In this document: one piece after another, positions 49,358-57,863 of the stretch | Position numbering within the stretch: the first letter of the stretch is position 1 | Layout of the letters: the number at the start of each line of letters is the position of its first letter | Source of the DNA: Streptomyces sp. CB01201 | Lineage (GTDB): Bacteria > Actinomycetota > Actinomycetes > Streptomycetales > Streptomycetaceae | Direction of reading: 5' to 3' | DNA length: 64,000 bases | Assembly: GCF_002803085.1 (NCBI RefSeq) | Contig: NZ_NNBJ01000015.1 | Coordinates: 1-64,000, forward strand | Made by a program: the position numbers and the translations under genes | The notes under the pieces: generated by a model | Seen by the model: only the letters and a program-made list of their open reading frames with translations | Told to the model about the DNA's origin: nothing | The model's database searches: none

Positions 49358-50466
49358 GGGGCGACCTCGTAGGTGCCCCACACCTCGTACCAGCTGCCGG
49401 GCACCGGGGTCATCGGGTCGTCGGCGTCGACCCAGACGCCGGTGGGCTTGCCGCTGGCCTGGATGGTGGACCAGTTCCGGGCCACGCCGTTGGGGTGGTA
49501 CGCGGTGCTGGTCTCGGCGCCGCCGTAGAAGTAGCCGCCGGCGTCGCCGCCGGTGCGGGCGCGGAAGTTGATGGTCAGACCGCGCGGGCCGGCCGGGCGG
49601 ACCGGCAGCGACAGGTACCAGTTGCCGTTCTTGTTGGGACCGCCCCAGTTGCTGGTGGAGCCGATGGTGACCGCCGCCTGGAAGTGCACCACCGGGCCGT
49701 CCTTGAGGTACCGGCCCCACAGCGAACCGTTGCCGAGCTTCGGCACCGGGGCGCCGGCGGTCGCCTGGCCCCAGGCCGGGGTGTAGTCCTGCCAGGTCGC
49801 CCGCGGCTCGGGGTAGGGCCGCCACTCCGTGCCGTTCCAGCGCTCCAGGCTGCCGCCGTTGTCGCGGTACTGGCCGGGGTAGGAGCCGCGGTAGGCGCCG
49901 CCGCCGGCGGGGATGATGCCGCCCACCGACGCGGTGGGCCGGCGCAGGTCCTTCACGGCGGTCGTCCAGTCGATGCCGCCGCTGCCGGCCGAGGCGCCGG
50001 CCGGCACCTTCACCTCGGCGAGCGCCAGGGCCGCCTCCGGAAGCCGGGGTGCCGCGGGGGAGGCGGCGTACTCGCCCTGGACGACTTCGAGGACGGCCGC
50101 GGTCGTGCCCGCGTCGTCGTAGACCCGCACCACGACGAGGTCGACGCGGGGCAGGCCCGGGTCGCCGTCCAGGAAGGTGAGGCTCGTGTACTCGGAAATG
50201 TAGACGGGGTAGGCGCCCGCGCCGGGGCGGCCCTGGACGACGGCCCGGCCGGGGGCGACCAGCGCGCTCATGCCCGCCTTGTCGCCGAAGACGTACAGGC
50301 CGGCCATGAGGTACTGGCCCTCGGGGGAGCCGGGGATGACACCGCCGCGGGAGGCGAGCGGCCCGTCCGGAGCCATCGTGCCGATCGGGGCGAGCCGGGT
50401 GTCGAGCCGGGTCTGGCCGCCGCTGCCGTCGGTGCTGTTGAGCAGCCAGGCACTGCCGATGTTCAT
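49354..50466 (-). CDS. minor tail protein
   Basis: This 370-residue protein begins MNIGSAWLLNSTDGSGGQTR. The N-terminal ~180 residues match a pattern common in Streptomyces phage minor tail proteins (ASRGGVIPGSP, YPVYISEYTSLTFLDGDPG, PRVDLVVVRVYDD). A short WNGTEW motif near residue 215 precedes a C-terminal beta-sandwich-like domain. It probably contributes to the tail tip or a receptor-binding structure. ATG at 50466 with AGGAGATC upstream. Confidence 0.72.
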   Translation of the reverse strand: MNIGSAWLLNSTDGSGGQTRLDTRLAPIGTMAPDGPLASRGGVIPGSPEGQYLMAGLYVFGDKAGMSALVAPGRAVVQGRPGAGAYPVYISEYTSLTFLDGDPGLPRVDLVVVRVYDDAGTTAAVLEVVQGEYAASPAAPRLPEAALALAEVKVPAGASAGSGGIDWTTAVKDLRRPTASVGGIIPAGGGAYRGSYPGQYRDNGGSLERWNGTEWRPYPEPRATWQDYTPAWGQATAGAPVPKLGNGSLWGRYLKDGPVVHFQAAVTIGSTSNWGGPNKNGNWYLSLPVRPAGPRGLTINFRARTGGDAGGYFYGGAETSTAYHPNGVARNWSTIQASGKPTGVWVDADDPMTPVPGSWYEVWGTYEVAP

Positions 50467-50509
50467 GCGATCTCCTAGGTGGTGTGCGGGAGTTGACGGG
50501 TGGCGTGGA

Positions 50510-51571
50510 CTACCAGTGCGCGTTGCGCCAGGTGACCGCCGCCGACGGCTGGGGCCCCTGGGGGGCCGGGGCGGCCGAGCCGGCCTCGCAGCGGAAGGCG
50601 AACGTGCTCTGGCCCGGCTCCAGTTGGAAGAGCTGCTCGGGCGTGGACCAGGCCGAGGCCGTGTGGATGCGCGAGGCGGTGCCGTTGAGCAGCACGGTGC
50701 CCGCGCCGGTGTCGACGGTGAGTACGTCGGAGGCGGCGAGCGCGATGTCGTACTCAAGGCGCAGGCCGTCGCTGAGCCGGGTCAGGGACGGCTTGCGGAC
50801 CGGGCCGCGGAACTCGATCACCGGGTTGGCGGGTGCGTCGCCGCTGTTGTACGCGGTGAGGAGACCGGTGGAACGGGCCGTGCCCCAGCCGAGCGGCCAG
50901 GCGAGACCGGAGGCGGGGTCGGGTGCCACCGGCCCGGCGGCGGGCGCGAGGACCGGCGCCGTACCGGTGCCCGGCCGGGTCTCCTCGTCGGGCTTGGGCG
51001 GGGGCTGGTTGGGGTCGGGCACCTGGGCGGGCGGCCGCTCCCAGGTCAGACCCGTCTCGGGCAGCGGCAGGCCGGTGCGGGCGGACAGCACGTCGAGGGA
51101 GAAGCGCCGCGGGTCGGCGCAGACCCACTGCACGGCGGCCTTGGCGGCGCCCTGGGTGACGTACATGCGGTCGTGCGGGATGGACCGCTGGCTGATCCGG
51201 GCCCGCACGGCAAGGGTCTCGCCGTGCAGCCGCACCGTCAGCCACTGCTCGCCGGAGTGCACCGAGGTGGCCGCCCGGAACCGCTGCGCCACGGCGGCCG
51301 CCTGTTCACGCTGGTCGGGCAGCAGCCAGACGGAGGCGGTGACGGTACGGGCCTGCGACCACTGGGCGCCGGGCCAGGCGCCGTGCTGGTCGGGGCGCAG
51401 CACGTCGCCGCTGTCGAGGCCGGGCAGGTCGGCCCAGCCGGTGAGCCCGCTGTCGGCGATCTCGTAGTCCGTGCCGGGCCCGAAAAGAAGCCCGGCCCAC
51501 TGGATCTGCCCGTCGCGGGTGATCAGTGAGCCGGGGGGTTCGGTCGTGGTGGTCAACTGTGTTGGGGGCAT
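50510..51571 (-). CDS. distal tail protein (Dit-like)
   Basis: This 353-residue siphovirus Dit-type protein has the N-terminal half showing GLLFGPGTDYEIADSGLTGW, DQHGAWPGAQWSQARTVTASVWL and the RFRAATSVHSGEQWLTVRL segment, matching tail-tip Dit proteins. A Pro-rich linker (residues ~190-235) leads to the C-terminal beta domain (NPVIEFRGPVRKPSLTRL). It lies immediately after the tape-measure genes, the canonical place. Confidence 0.82.
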   Translation of the reverse strand: MPPTQLTTTTEPPGSLITRDGQIQWAGLLFGPGTDYEIADSGLTGWADLPGLDSGDVLRPDQHGAWPGAQWSQARTVTASVWLLPDQREQAAAVAQRFRAATSVHSGEQWLTVRLHGETLAVRARISQRSIPHDRMYVTQGAAKAAVQWVCADPRRFSLDVLSARTGLPLPETGLTWERPPAQVPDPNQPPPKPDEETRPGTGTAPVLAPAAGPVAPDPASGLAWPLGWGTARSTGLLTAYNSGDAPANPVIEFRGPVRKPSLTRLSDGLRLEYDIALAASDVLTVDTGAGTVLLNGTASRIHTASAWSTPEQLFQLEPGQSTFAFRCEAGSAAPAPQGPQPSAAVTWRNAHW

Positions 51572-51598
51572 GGGTGGTTGGCCCTCACCTTCTGGGGG

Positions 51599-52759
51599 TT
51601 ACGTCGTGTGCGCCAGGAAGAGCAGTTCCTCGGCGATGCCGTACGAGCCGCGGCCCTCCGGCTCGTGGTAGTGCCCGATGCGGCGGCTGCGCCGGCCGGG
51701 CCGGGTGGCGCGGGCCGCTCCGGCGGTGCGGGCGAGCAGCGCTTCGAGCCGGGACAGTGGCAGGACGACCTCGGCCTCGCCCGCCTCGGCGAGGATCACC
51801 GGGACGCCGCCGGTGCGGGGCGCGACGATGCCGCCCGCCGCGAGCATGGGAATCCTGCTGAGATCGACGCCGAAGTGCTTGCCGAAGAAGTTGAAGCTGA
51901 GGCTGTTGAGCCCGTCGATGACCCAGTTGGCGAAGGCGATGAGCCCGTTGATCGGGCCCTTGATGACGCCGACGGCCATCTGGAAGCCGCTCTCCAGGAA
52001 GCCGCCCATGCCGCGCAGGGCCCGCTCCATCGCCGCGTTGACGGTACGGAACGCCCCCGGCAGGGAGGTGGTGACCCACTTCAGGGCCGGCTTGAGGACG
52101 TTCGCGAGGCCCTTCCAGAACCCGAGGACGACGGTCAGATAGCCGGTGATGACGGGAGCCACATACGTCAGGGCGGTCTCGATGAGCCCGCCGACCGTGG
52201 CGAACACCGTCTCCATGAGCTGCTGCCCGAACTCCGAGTTCAGCGCGAACTCGATGAGCTGCTCGGCGAACGGGGCGAGCAGGGTGGCGACCAGGACCCA
52301 GGGGTTGGCCTTCATGACCAGGTTCACCGCGGTCATCACCGCGCCGGCGATCTTCAGATTGCCGCCGAAGAGCGTGGCGGCCTTGCCGAGCGCGCCGGAC
52401 CCCTTGCCCACGATGCCGATGGACTTGGCGGAGAGGTCGGAGTTCCGCTTGAGGTTCTTGAGCTCGCGGGTGGCGCCCTGGGCGCCGGACTTCACCTTCA
52501 GTACGCCGGTGTGCGCACCGGGTGCCGCCCGCCCCAGCGCTCCCGCGGCCCGGCCGGCCGCGTCGGCCCCGGTCGCGAACTGCTTGATGTCCTTGCCGGC
52601 CTGGGCGGTGGCGGCCCTGATCCGGTCGACGGCGCGGGTCGCGCCGGTGATGCCGGCCGCGGCGCTTCCGGCGGCCCGGGCGGCCTGTCCCGCCGATCCG
52701 CCGACGTTACGGAAGGCGCCGGCGGAGTTGGCGAGTGGATTCGGCTGGGCCGTGGCCAT
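51599..52759 (-). CDS. tape-measure-like protein 2
   Basis: This 386-residue protein has an Ala/Gly-rich helical N-terminus (to ~150), hydrophobic segments (VMTAVNLVMKANPWVLVATL, YVAPVITGYLTVVLGFW) and the C-terminal tape-measure signature RIPMLAAGGIVAPRTGGVPV with AEAGEAEVVLPLSRLEALL. Its C-terminus closely resembles that of the upstream protein at 52799-53860. ATG at 52759 with GGGAGGACC upstream. By the usual 0.15 nm per residue it would span about 58 nm. Confidence 0.82.
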   Translation of the reverse strand: MATAQPNPLANSAGAFRNVGGSAGQAARAAGSAAAGITGATRAVDRIRAATAQAGKDIKQFATGADAAGRAAGALGRAAPGAHTGVLKVKSGAQGATRELKNLKRNSDLSAKSIGIVGKGSGALGKAATLFGGNLKIAGAVMTAVNLVMKANPWVLVATLLAPFAEQLIEFALNSEFGQQLMETVFATVGGLIETALTYVAPVITGYLTVVLGFWKGLANVLKPALKWVTTSLPGAFRTVNAAMERALRGMGGFLESGFQMAVGVIKGPINGLIAFANWVIDGLNSLSFNFFGKHFGVDLSRIPMLAAGGIVAPRTGGVPVILAEAGEAEVVLPLSRLEALLARTAGAARATRPGRRSRRIGHYHEPEGRGSYGIAEELLFLAHTT

Positions 52760-52798
52760 GGCGGTCCTCCCTTCGGGGACGCGGGGCCGTGTCCCGGC

Positions 52799-53860
52799 TC
52801 ATCCGCGTGCCTTGGCGAGGAAGAGCAGGGCTCGGGCGGTGTCCTGGGGGTCGGTGCTCTGGGTGGCGTAGTAGTTCTCGATGTGGAACCCGTCCCCGTA
52901 TCCGTACGGGCCGCCCGGCACGGATCCGGCCTGGGCGGTACGGCTCAACAGCCGGTCGAGGCGGGACAGCGGCAGCACCGCCTCCGACTCGCCCGCCTCG
53001 GCCACGATCGCCGGCACGCCTCCGCTGCGCGGCGCGACGATGCCGCCCTCCGCCAGCATGGGGATGCGCGGGATGTTCACGCCGAAGGTCTTGCCGCCGA
53101 CGAGGGGGACCCAGCCGGGGATCGAGACGTGGATGCCGTTGAGGGCGCCGATGGCGGAGTTGATGAGCCCGATGACCAGGTTGAGCGGGGACTTCACCGC
53201 CGACAGGATCCCGTCGAACACCCCGCCCGCGAAGCGGGAGAGCCCGCCCCAGGCGCCGGACAGGGCGTCCCTGACGGTGTCGAACGCGCCGGGTATGAAG
53301 CTGGCGATCCACAGGGCGATGGGCAGGATCGCGCCCTTGATCCCGTTCCAGACGGACGAGATGATCTTCCCGGTGCTCTTCATCAGCGGGCCGATCGCCT
53401 TCATGACGGTGTCGACGACCTTGCCGATGACGTCGAAGGCGACCTTCATGATCTTCTGCATCGCCTTCGACTTGGTCGCCATGGCGACGACCTTCTCGAT
53501 GAGCGGCGCGAAGAGTTCGAGCAGCATCCCGATGACGTTGCCCTTCATGGCCTTGTTGAGCCCCTTGAACCCCCCGTCGGCCTTCTTGAGCCCGCCTTGC
53601 AGCTTCCCCATGGAAACCCCGCCGGCCCCGGCGTCCTTGCCGACCTTCCCGACGGACTTCGCCGCCTGGTCGGCGGCGGTCTTCATCCCCTTGAGCTCCT
53701 TGGCGGACTGCTGGGCGGCCCCCTTGATCCGCCCGACATTGGTATTGGCCGTCCCGGCCTGCCTACCGAGCGACCCGGCGGAGCGGCCGGCGCCGTCGAT
53801 TCCTGTTTTGAACCCTTTTAGCGAGCCGGAGGCTCGGGTCAGGGATTGGACTAGGGACAT
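52799..53860 (-). CDS. tape-measure-like protein 1
   Basis: This 353-residue protein has a helical N-terminus (LTRASGSLKGFKTGIDGAGR, RIKGAAQQSAKELKGMKTAA), hydrophobic middle (KGAILPIALWIASFIPGAF, LNLVIGLINSAIGALNG) and C-terminal RIPMLAEGGIVAPRSGGVPA with AEAGESEAVLPLSRLDRLL, the phage tape-measure ending. It is very short for a tape measure (many exceed 700 residues). It is adjacent and paralogous to the next gene. Confidence 0.82.
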   Translation of the reverse strand: MSLVQSLTRASGSLKGFKTGIDGAGRSAGSLGRQAGTANTNVGRIKGAAQQSAKELKGMKTAADQAAKSVGKVGKDAGAGGVSMGKLQGGLKKADGGFKGLNKAMKGNVIGMLLELFAPLIEKVVAMATKSKAMQKIMKVAFDVIGKVVDTVMKAIGPLMKSTGKIISSVWNGIKGAILPIALWIASFIPGAFDTVRDALSGAWGGLSRFAGGVFDGILSAVKSPLNLVIGLINSAIGALNGIHVSIPGWVPLVGGKTFGVNIPRIPMLAEGGIVAPRSGGVPAIVAEAGESEAVLPLSRLDRLLSRTAQAGSVPGGPYGYGDGFHIENYYATQSTDPQDTARALLFLAKARG

Positions 53861-53872
53861 CGGTCACTCACC

Positions 53873-54502
53873 TCATCCAATTTCTCGACCAAGCGCGGAC
53901 ACGGCCTGACGCAAACCGGAAATGTTTCGATTGATGGCTGCGTAAGCGTCTTTGGTCTGCTGCAGACTCTTCTCGGTGTCCTTCTTCTTCTGCTCGGCCT
54001 GCTGCGCGATTCGTCTCACCTCGATCTGAGCACGACCTGCCTCCCGCCGGGCCTTCTCCAGGCGCTCAAGACTCTCTCTGACCACCACTTGGTTGATGAG
54101 ACCGGGGTTGCGTCGGGCATCACGCATGCTGTTGGTGAGATCGCTCTGCCTCGCTTCCAGCTGTCGTGAGGCACCTACTGCTCTGGACTGCGCTCGTTCG
54201 CTCTCGCTTCGGGTCCAAGGCGTCGTCCATATTTGGTGACCGAAAAAGCTGAGACCCTTTTCGTCCATTTTCAGGCCGGTGAAGTCCGCCTTGGCCAAGG
54301 TGGCGCCACCTGCAAATCCGGCGAACCCGAGTTTGGCGGTGTCCAGTCCCACACTAAGAGCGTTGACTGACACGGCCAGATCGCTGACGACCTTTTTGGT
54401 CGGCTTGTATTCGTCGGCGAGGAATTTACCGAAGACGGGCTCAAGCAAGCCCTCGCCCGTAAGCCAACCCGTTTGCGCAGGAGCGTCGTCTTTCGCTGCC
54501 AT
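53873..54502 (-). CDS. hypothetical coiled-coil tail protein
   Basis: This 209-residue protein has an N-terminal ~100 residues without recognised domain (GLLEPVFGKFLADEYKPTKK) and a C-terminal half that is a strong coiled coil (ERLEKARREAGRAQIEVRRI, EQKKKDTEKSLQQTKDAYAA). It ends 12 bp before the first tape-measure gene and reads in the same operon. It may be a detached N-terminal portion of a tape-measure protein or a scaffold for it. The codon use is less GC-rich than its downstream neighbours, like the adjacent insert. Confidence 0.65.
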   Translation of the reverse strand: MAAKDDAPAQTGWLTGEGLLEPVFGKFLADEYKPTKKVVSDLAVSVNALSVGLDTAKLGFAGFAGGATLAKADFTGLKMDEKGLSFFGHQIWTTPWTRSESERAQSRAVGASRQLEARQSDLTNSMRDARRNPGLINQVVVRESLERLEKARREAGRAQIEVRRIAQQAEQKKKDTEKSLQQTKDAYAAINRNISGLRQAVSALGREIG

Positions 54503-54619
54503 GTGGTCTCTTTCCGCTGTCGGTTTGCACTATTTGCTACTTTTGCCATGGTGGATAAACCGGGCATCTGTGCTAAGTTCAGGTCTGCGCACGGTAAAGT
54601 ATTCGCTAGGAGGGGCGCT

Positions 54620-55051
54620 GTGGTAGTGACGATGGCGGTTATCTGGGTCGCGGTCCACTTAATGCTGTTTGGTCTTGTGATGTATCCATTCGGTCTGCGT
54701 CCCATCTTTGTGAAGCGGAGACTTCTGGCCGTGGGGGTTAGGACGAAGGCCACGTGCGTTAGCAGTTACTGGTCCGAAGATCGCGTATCGGAGCGGTTCA
54801 ACTTCACAGTGGACGGGTTTACCTTCTCCCATAGCAGCTCACTGCGATGGAGTCGTATAGCGAGCGATGGCGAAACGGTAGAAATCGTCTACGATCCCAA
54901 AAGGCCCTCACGGGCGCGCACGGTTCGGGAGCTCAATGGGCGCACCGAAGTTCGCTTCATGATAATTGGCAGCCTGGTGGCCATGGTGTGTTTCAACCTG
55001 TTCTACATCAAGGCCTTCATCGGCCTCTTCCAATATCTCTTCGGCGGCTGA
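54620..55051 (+). CDS. DUF3592-like membrane protein A
   Basis: This 143-residue protein has a membrane segment at each end (N-terminal AVIWVAVHLMLFGLVMYPFG; C-terminal MIIGSLVAMVCFNLFYIKAF) and a soluble domain with FTVDGFTFSHSS and ETVEIVYDPKRPSRAR, the DUF3592 pattern. The GTG at 54620 has AGGAGG 6 nt upstream. The gene runs opposite to the tail operon and has lower GC than its surroundings, so it is probably cargo inserted there. A paralogous layout occurs at 55844-56263. Confidence 0.75.
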   Translation: MVVTMAVIWVAVHLMLFGLVMYPFGLRPIFVKRRLLAVGVRTKATCVSSYWSEDRVSERFNFTVDGFTFSHSSSLRWSRIASDGETVEIVYDPKRPSRARTVRELNGRTEVRFMIIGSLVAMVCFNLFYIKAFIGLFQYLFGG

Positions 55052-55390
55052 GCGAAAGCGGGCCGATTGCGTGCCGGTCCAGGAGGAATGTGTAACGTCG
55101 TCGTGGTGCTACGACACTGAAGCTCGCGCGGCACCTATACAGCGCTGAACGGCGTTGACTTGGTGCCCCGTGCCGACCTTCTGCACATGCCGAATGCTCA
55201 GCGAGAAGACTCGATGGCCATGTGTATCGGGTTACGTGCTGGCTTCGGGCACGGTTCACGTAGCGGCGAAGGAGAGAGTGTCCCGTCCGCCCCCTAAGTA
55301 AAGTCCCGCCAGGCAAAGAAGCGCTCCGGCTGGGGAGGATGGGCGTATCGGGCTCCTGGAGAGGTCTTCCCGGAGCCGGTGCGGATACGG
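55052..55390. other. non-coding part of the insert
   Basis: These 339 bp have lower GC than the flanks and no supported gene. A good ribosome site (aggagga) at 55080 leads only into a 10-codon frame. It probably holds decayed sequence from the duplication that produced the T remnant beside it. Confidence 0.4.
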
Positions 55391-55628
55391 CTATGCGCCA
55401 GGCGCATTCGGCGGGGGCGCCGCCTCCGGATAGTCCAGTAGGTCGGCGTACTCGCTGGAATTGATCGTCGTCGTCATCCAATTGGCCACCCGCAGGTGGT
55501 TCACCGTCGCGGCGAGGGGGCGAGATGACACTGTCTCGCCTTGCCAGTCGAAGAAGGCAACGGTGTAGTAAGCGTGGCAGGCCGGCTTCGAGGGTCTCGC
55601 CGTGTCCGGCGAAGAACACGCCGAGGCT
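55391..55628 (-). pseudogene. decayed second copy of chaperone T region
   Basis: The translated end (NHLRVANWMTTTINSSEY, then ADLLDYPEAAPPP) matches the T region at 56303-56728 (DHLAVANWMTATINSGED, then ADPLDYPEAVPRP). Upstream, AYYTVAFFDWQ aligns with RHYAVDLLDWH, but the segment before it (VFFAGHGETLEAG, matching AFVEEHAEALEAD) is in another frame. A central piece of about 30 codons is missing. The copy is frameshifted, internally deleted and has no G frame in front, so it is a remnant. Confidence 0.8.
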
Positions 55629-55843
55629 TCGCCGCCGCTGTTCTGGCTGACCGTGCCGAGTCGCACTACTCAGGCGTTTTCGCGCGTCGACTCTATTCCC
55701 TTGCTTTATGACAGCTCCTCGGTAGATGCTCCCCTGGCTTTGATCTTGGCGTGATCTTAGTCAGCCTTCGAGAAGAAGTGCATTCTTCCCAGGTATTTCA
55801 GCCCGGCCCTGTGGGCATTGGTTTTCGAATTGGAGGCTGGCGA

Positions 55844-56263
55844 ATGCCGACGATTACCCTTTCTGGAATCCTCTCTCTGGGGCGCTGGTGGATTTTCTTA
55901 GAGGGTATGGCCTGGGTGTCCTGTGCCGTTGGGCTCGCGGTGGCTGACATCTATGCCCATCGCAGAAGGGTGACGACATCCGCTCGGTGTATCCATGTGG
56001 AGAGCGAACCGGGCGGAATCGCTAGACACACCCTCGAAAGGGTTCCCGTCGCGAGCGAGAAAAAGCTCGTCACTCTGCGCACCAAGGGGGAGGCGGTACG
56101 TCCGCAGGGGGTGGTGAAGATCTCCTATGACCCAAAGAACGCCCACGAGGTATTCGTGGCCGCTGAACATCCTCGAATATCTCGCCTGCGCGGCGAATTG
56201 TTCATCGCGGGCATAGGTTTCGTACAGATCTTCTACGTTCTCATCAGGTGGGGGATTTCCTGA
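55844..56263 (+). CDS. DUF3592-like membrane protein B
   Basis: This 139-residue protein has an N-terminal membrane helix (WWIFLEGMAWVSCAVGLAVA), a soluble domain with VVKISYDPKNAHEVFVA and a C-terminal membrane helix (LFIAGIGFVQIFYVLIRWG). The layout and the YDPK motif match protein A at 54620-55051, although overall identity looks low. ATG at 55844 has GGAGG 7 nt upstream. It is on the strand opposite to the tail genes. Role unknown; membrane cargo such as immunity or superinfection exclusion is one possibility. Confidence 0.72.
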   Translation: MPTITLSGILSLGRWWIFLEGMAWVSCAVGLAVADIYAHRRRVTTSARCIHVESEPGGIARHTLERVPVASEKKLVTLRTKGEAVRPQGVVKISYDPKNAHEVFVAAEHPRISRLRGELFIAGIGFVQIFYVLIRWGIS

Positions 56264-56302
56264 GAATTCCCTCCGCGCCATGGGCTGCTTGCGGTGCACT
56301 GC

Positions 56303-56728
56303 TCAGCTGAAAAAGCGCGCGAGATCCGTAGGCGTCGGCATGCCAGACCCCTGGTCCGGCTCCTGGTCGGGATGCGGAGACGGATCCGCGTGCCCTTCCG
56401 TCATACCCGGCCGCGGTACCGCCTCCGGATAGTCCAGCGGATCCGCGTCCTCGCCCGAATTGATCGTCGCCGTCATCCAGTTGGCCACCGCGAGGTGGTC
56501 CACGGCGGCGGCGAGGAGGTGGGTGGTGGAGTCCCACTCCACCGCCTCGCCGTGCAGGTCGCGGTTGACCGCGCTGTCGCGCGGCAGGTGCTTGACCAGG
56601 ACCGCGAGCCGGCGGGACGTCAGCGTGCCGCGGTGCCAGTCGAGGAGGTCGACGGCGTAGTGCCGCAGCAGGTCGGCTTCGAGAGCCTCGGCGTGTTCTT
56701 CGACGAACGCGTCGAGGCTCAGTCTTCC
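56303..56728 (-). CDS. tail assembly chaperone T extension (made by -1 frameshift)
   Basis: This frame lies -1 relative to gene G and overlaps its end. It has no ATG or GTG until deep inside (GTG at 56542), so it is best read as the T part of a G-T fusion. From GGA AGA CTG it reads on to LDAFVEEHAEALEADLLRHY, LLDWHRGTLTSRRLAVLVKH and VANWMTATINSGEDADPLDY; the total fusion would be about 235 residues. This is the standard siphovirus arrangement, in which GT recruits tail tube subunits to the tape measure. Confidence 0.75.
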   Translation of the reverse strand, partial: GRLSLDAFVEEHAEALEADLLRHYAVDLLDWHRGTLTSRRLAVLVKHLPRDSAVNRDLHGEAVEWDSTTHLLAAAVDHLAVANWMTATINSGEDADPLDYPEAVPRPGMTEGHADPSPHPDQEPDQGSGMPTPTDLARFFS

Positions 56729-57009
56729 CCCAGGCCGAGCCCGGTCTCCTTGCCGTACGCCTCCAGGATCGCGGCGATGTCCTGCATCGTGATGTCGTGC
56801 TCCAGGAACTTCTTGAACTGCGCCTCGCCGAGCAGCAGTCCGAGGAGCCCATCGACATCGCTGTCGTCGAGCTCGCGCAGCGCACGGGCGGTGCGGTGGC
56901 CGATCTCGGTGGGGAGTTCGAAGGTGTCGCCGTCCAACTGGAAGGACCAGGCGGCCCCGTGGGCCTCCAGGCGCTGGGCGCGGGCCGCGTTGACGTCGAA
57001 TCCGGGCAT
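56719..57009 (-). CDS. tail assembly chaperone G
   Basis: This 96-residue acidic protein has gpG-like sequence with ELPTEIGHRTARALRELDDS and VDGLLGLLLGEAQFKKFLE. It lies between the tail tube and tape-measure genes, the canonical position. The end codons CTG GGG GAA GAC TGA contain a G5-AA run that is a candidate slippery site for a -1 shift into the T frame. ATG at 57009 with GAGGAGCAGC upstream. Confidence 0.82.
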   Translation of the reverse strand: MPGFDVNAARAQRLEAHGAAWSFQLDGDTFELPTEIGHRTARALRELDDSDVDGLLGLLLGEAQFKKFLEHDITMQDIAAILEAYGKETGLGLGED

Positions 57010-57157
57010 GGGGTGCTGCTCCTCAGGTAGGAAGAAGAAGGGGAAGGGGGGGGCGCCGCCCCGGGGAGGGGAGGGCGGGGCGGCGCCGATTCGGGTGGTG
57101 TGTGGAAACGGGCGGGGCCGACGCGGCCGAAGCGCGTCAACTCCCGCCCGCAGACGG

Positions 57158-57733
57158 CTACTTCGTGCCGAAGGACTTGTCCTTCATCAGCCACGTCGCC
57201 AGCGGCGCGTCCGCCTTCGCGGCCATCGCGGTGAAGGTGACGCCCAGCTTCACCGCGCCCTTGCGGTTGAGGTCGACGTCGTCGGAGACGGTCACCAGGC
57301 CGCGCGGGACCACGAAGCGGTAGCGCACCTCGGCGCCGTCGGAGAACTCGACGCCGAGCGCGCGCTCGTCCTCGCCCTGGTCGCTGTGGATCTCGTACTT
57401 GTAGAGACCCGAGTTCGGGGCGCTCTCGACGACCTCGCCGCCGCCGAAGAAGAACGGCAGCGTGTCCTCGTTGAGCTGGAGCATGCCGAACTTCAGGGTG
57501 AGCTCGCGCTCGGTGTAGATCGTGCGGGCCGGAGTCAGCGACTGCCAGGTGTCGATGTTGGCGGTCTTGCCCTTGCGGCCGAACTTCACGCCGTCGGTGC
57601 TGGTGTAACCCAGGTCGTGCCAGGCGGCGCCCCACTCCGTGGTGGTGTCGGCGGGGGCGTCGGTGCCGACCTTGGCGAGGAAGATGCGGCCGGTGCCGGC
57701 CACGCGGATCTCGCTCGGGTTCATTCCGGACAT
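57158..57733 (-). CDS. major tail (tube) protein
   Basis: This 191-residue protein begins MSGMNPSEIRVAGTGRIFLA and has TNVGxx-type tube sequence (EWGAAWHDLGYTSTDGVKFG, RTIYTERELTLKFGMLQLNE). It matches tail tube proteins of actinobacterial siphophages in order and composition. The RBS AAGGAGAACCAC precedes the ATG at 57733. It should form the bulk of the predicted tail-like particle. No contractile sheath gene accompanies it. Confidence 0.85.
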   Translation of the reverse strand: MSGMNPSEIRVAGTGRIFLAKVGTDAPADTTTEWGAAWHDLGYTSTDGVKFGRKGKTANIDTWQSLTPARTIYTERELTLKFGMLQLNEDTLPFFFGGGEVVESAPNSGLYKYEIHSDQGEDERALGVEFSDGAEVRYRFVVPRGLVTVSDDVDLNRKGAVKLGVTFTAMAAKADAPLATWLMKDKSFGTK

Positions 57734-57863
57734 GTGGTTCTCCTTGTTCGTTGTTCGTTCGGGGTTCGGTCCGTTCGGGACCTGGCCCGTTCTGGCGCAT
57801 GGCCCCTTCGGGACATGCGAAAGGCCCCGCCGATGTCGGCAGGGCCTCGATGGGGAGGGGCGG

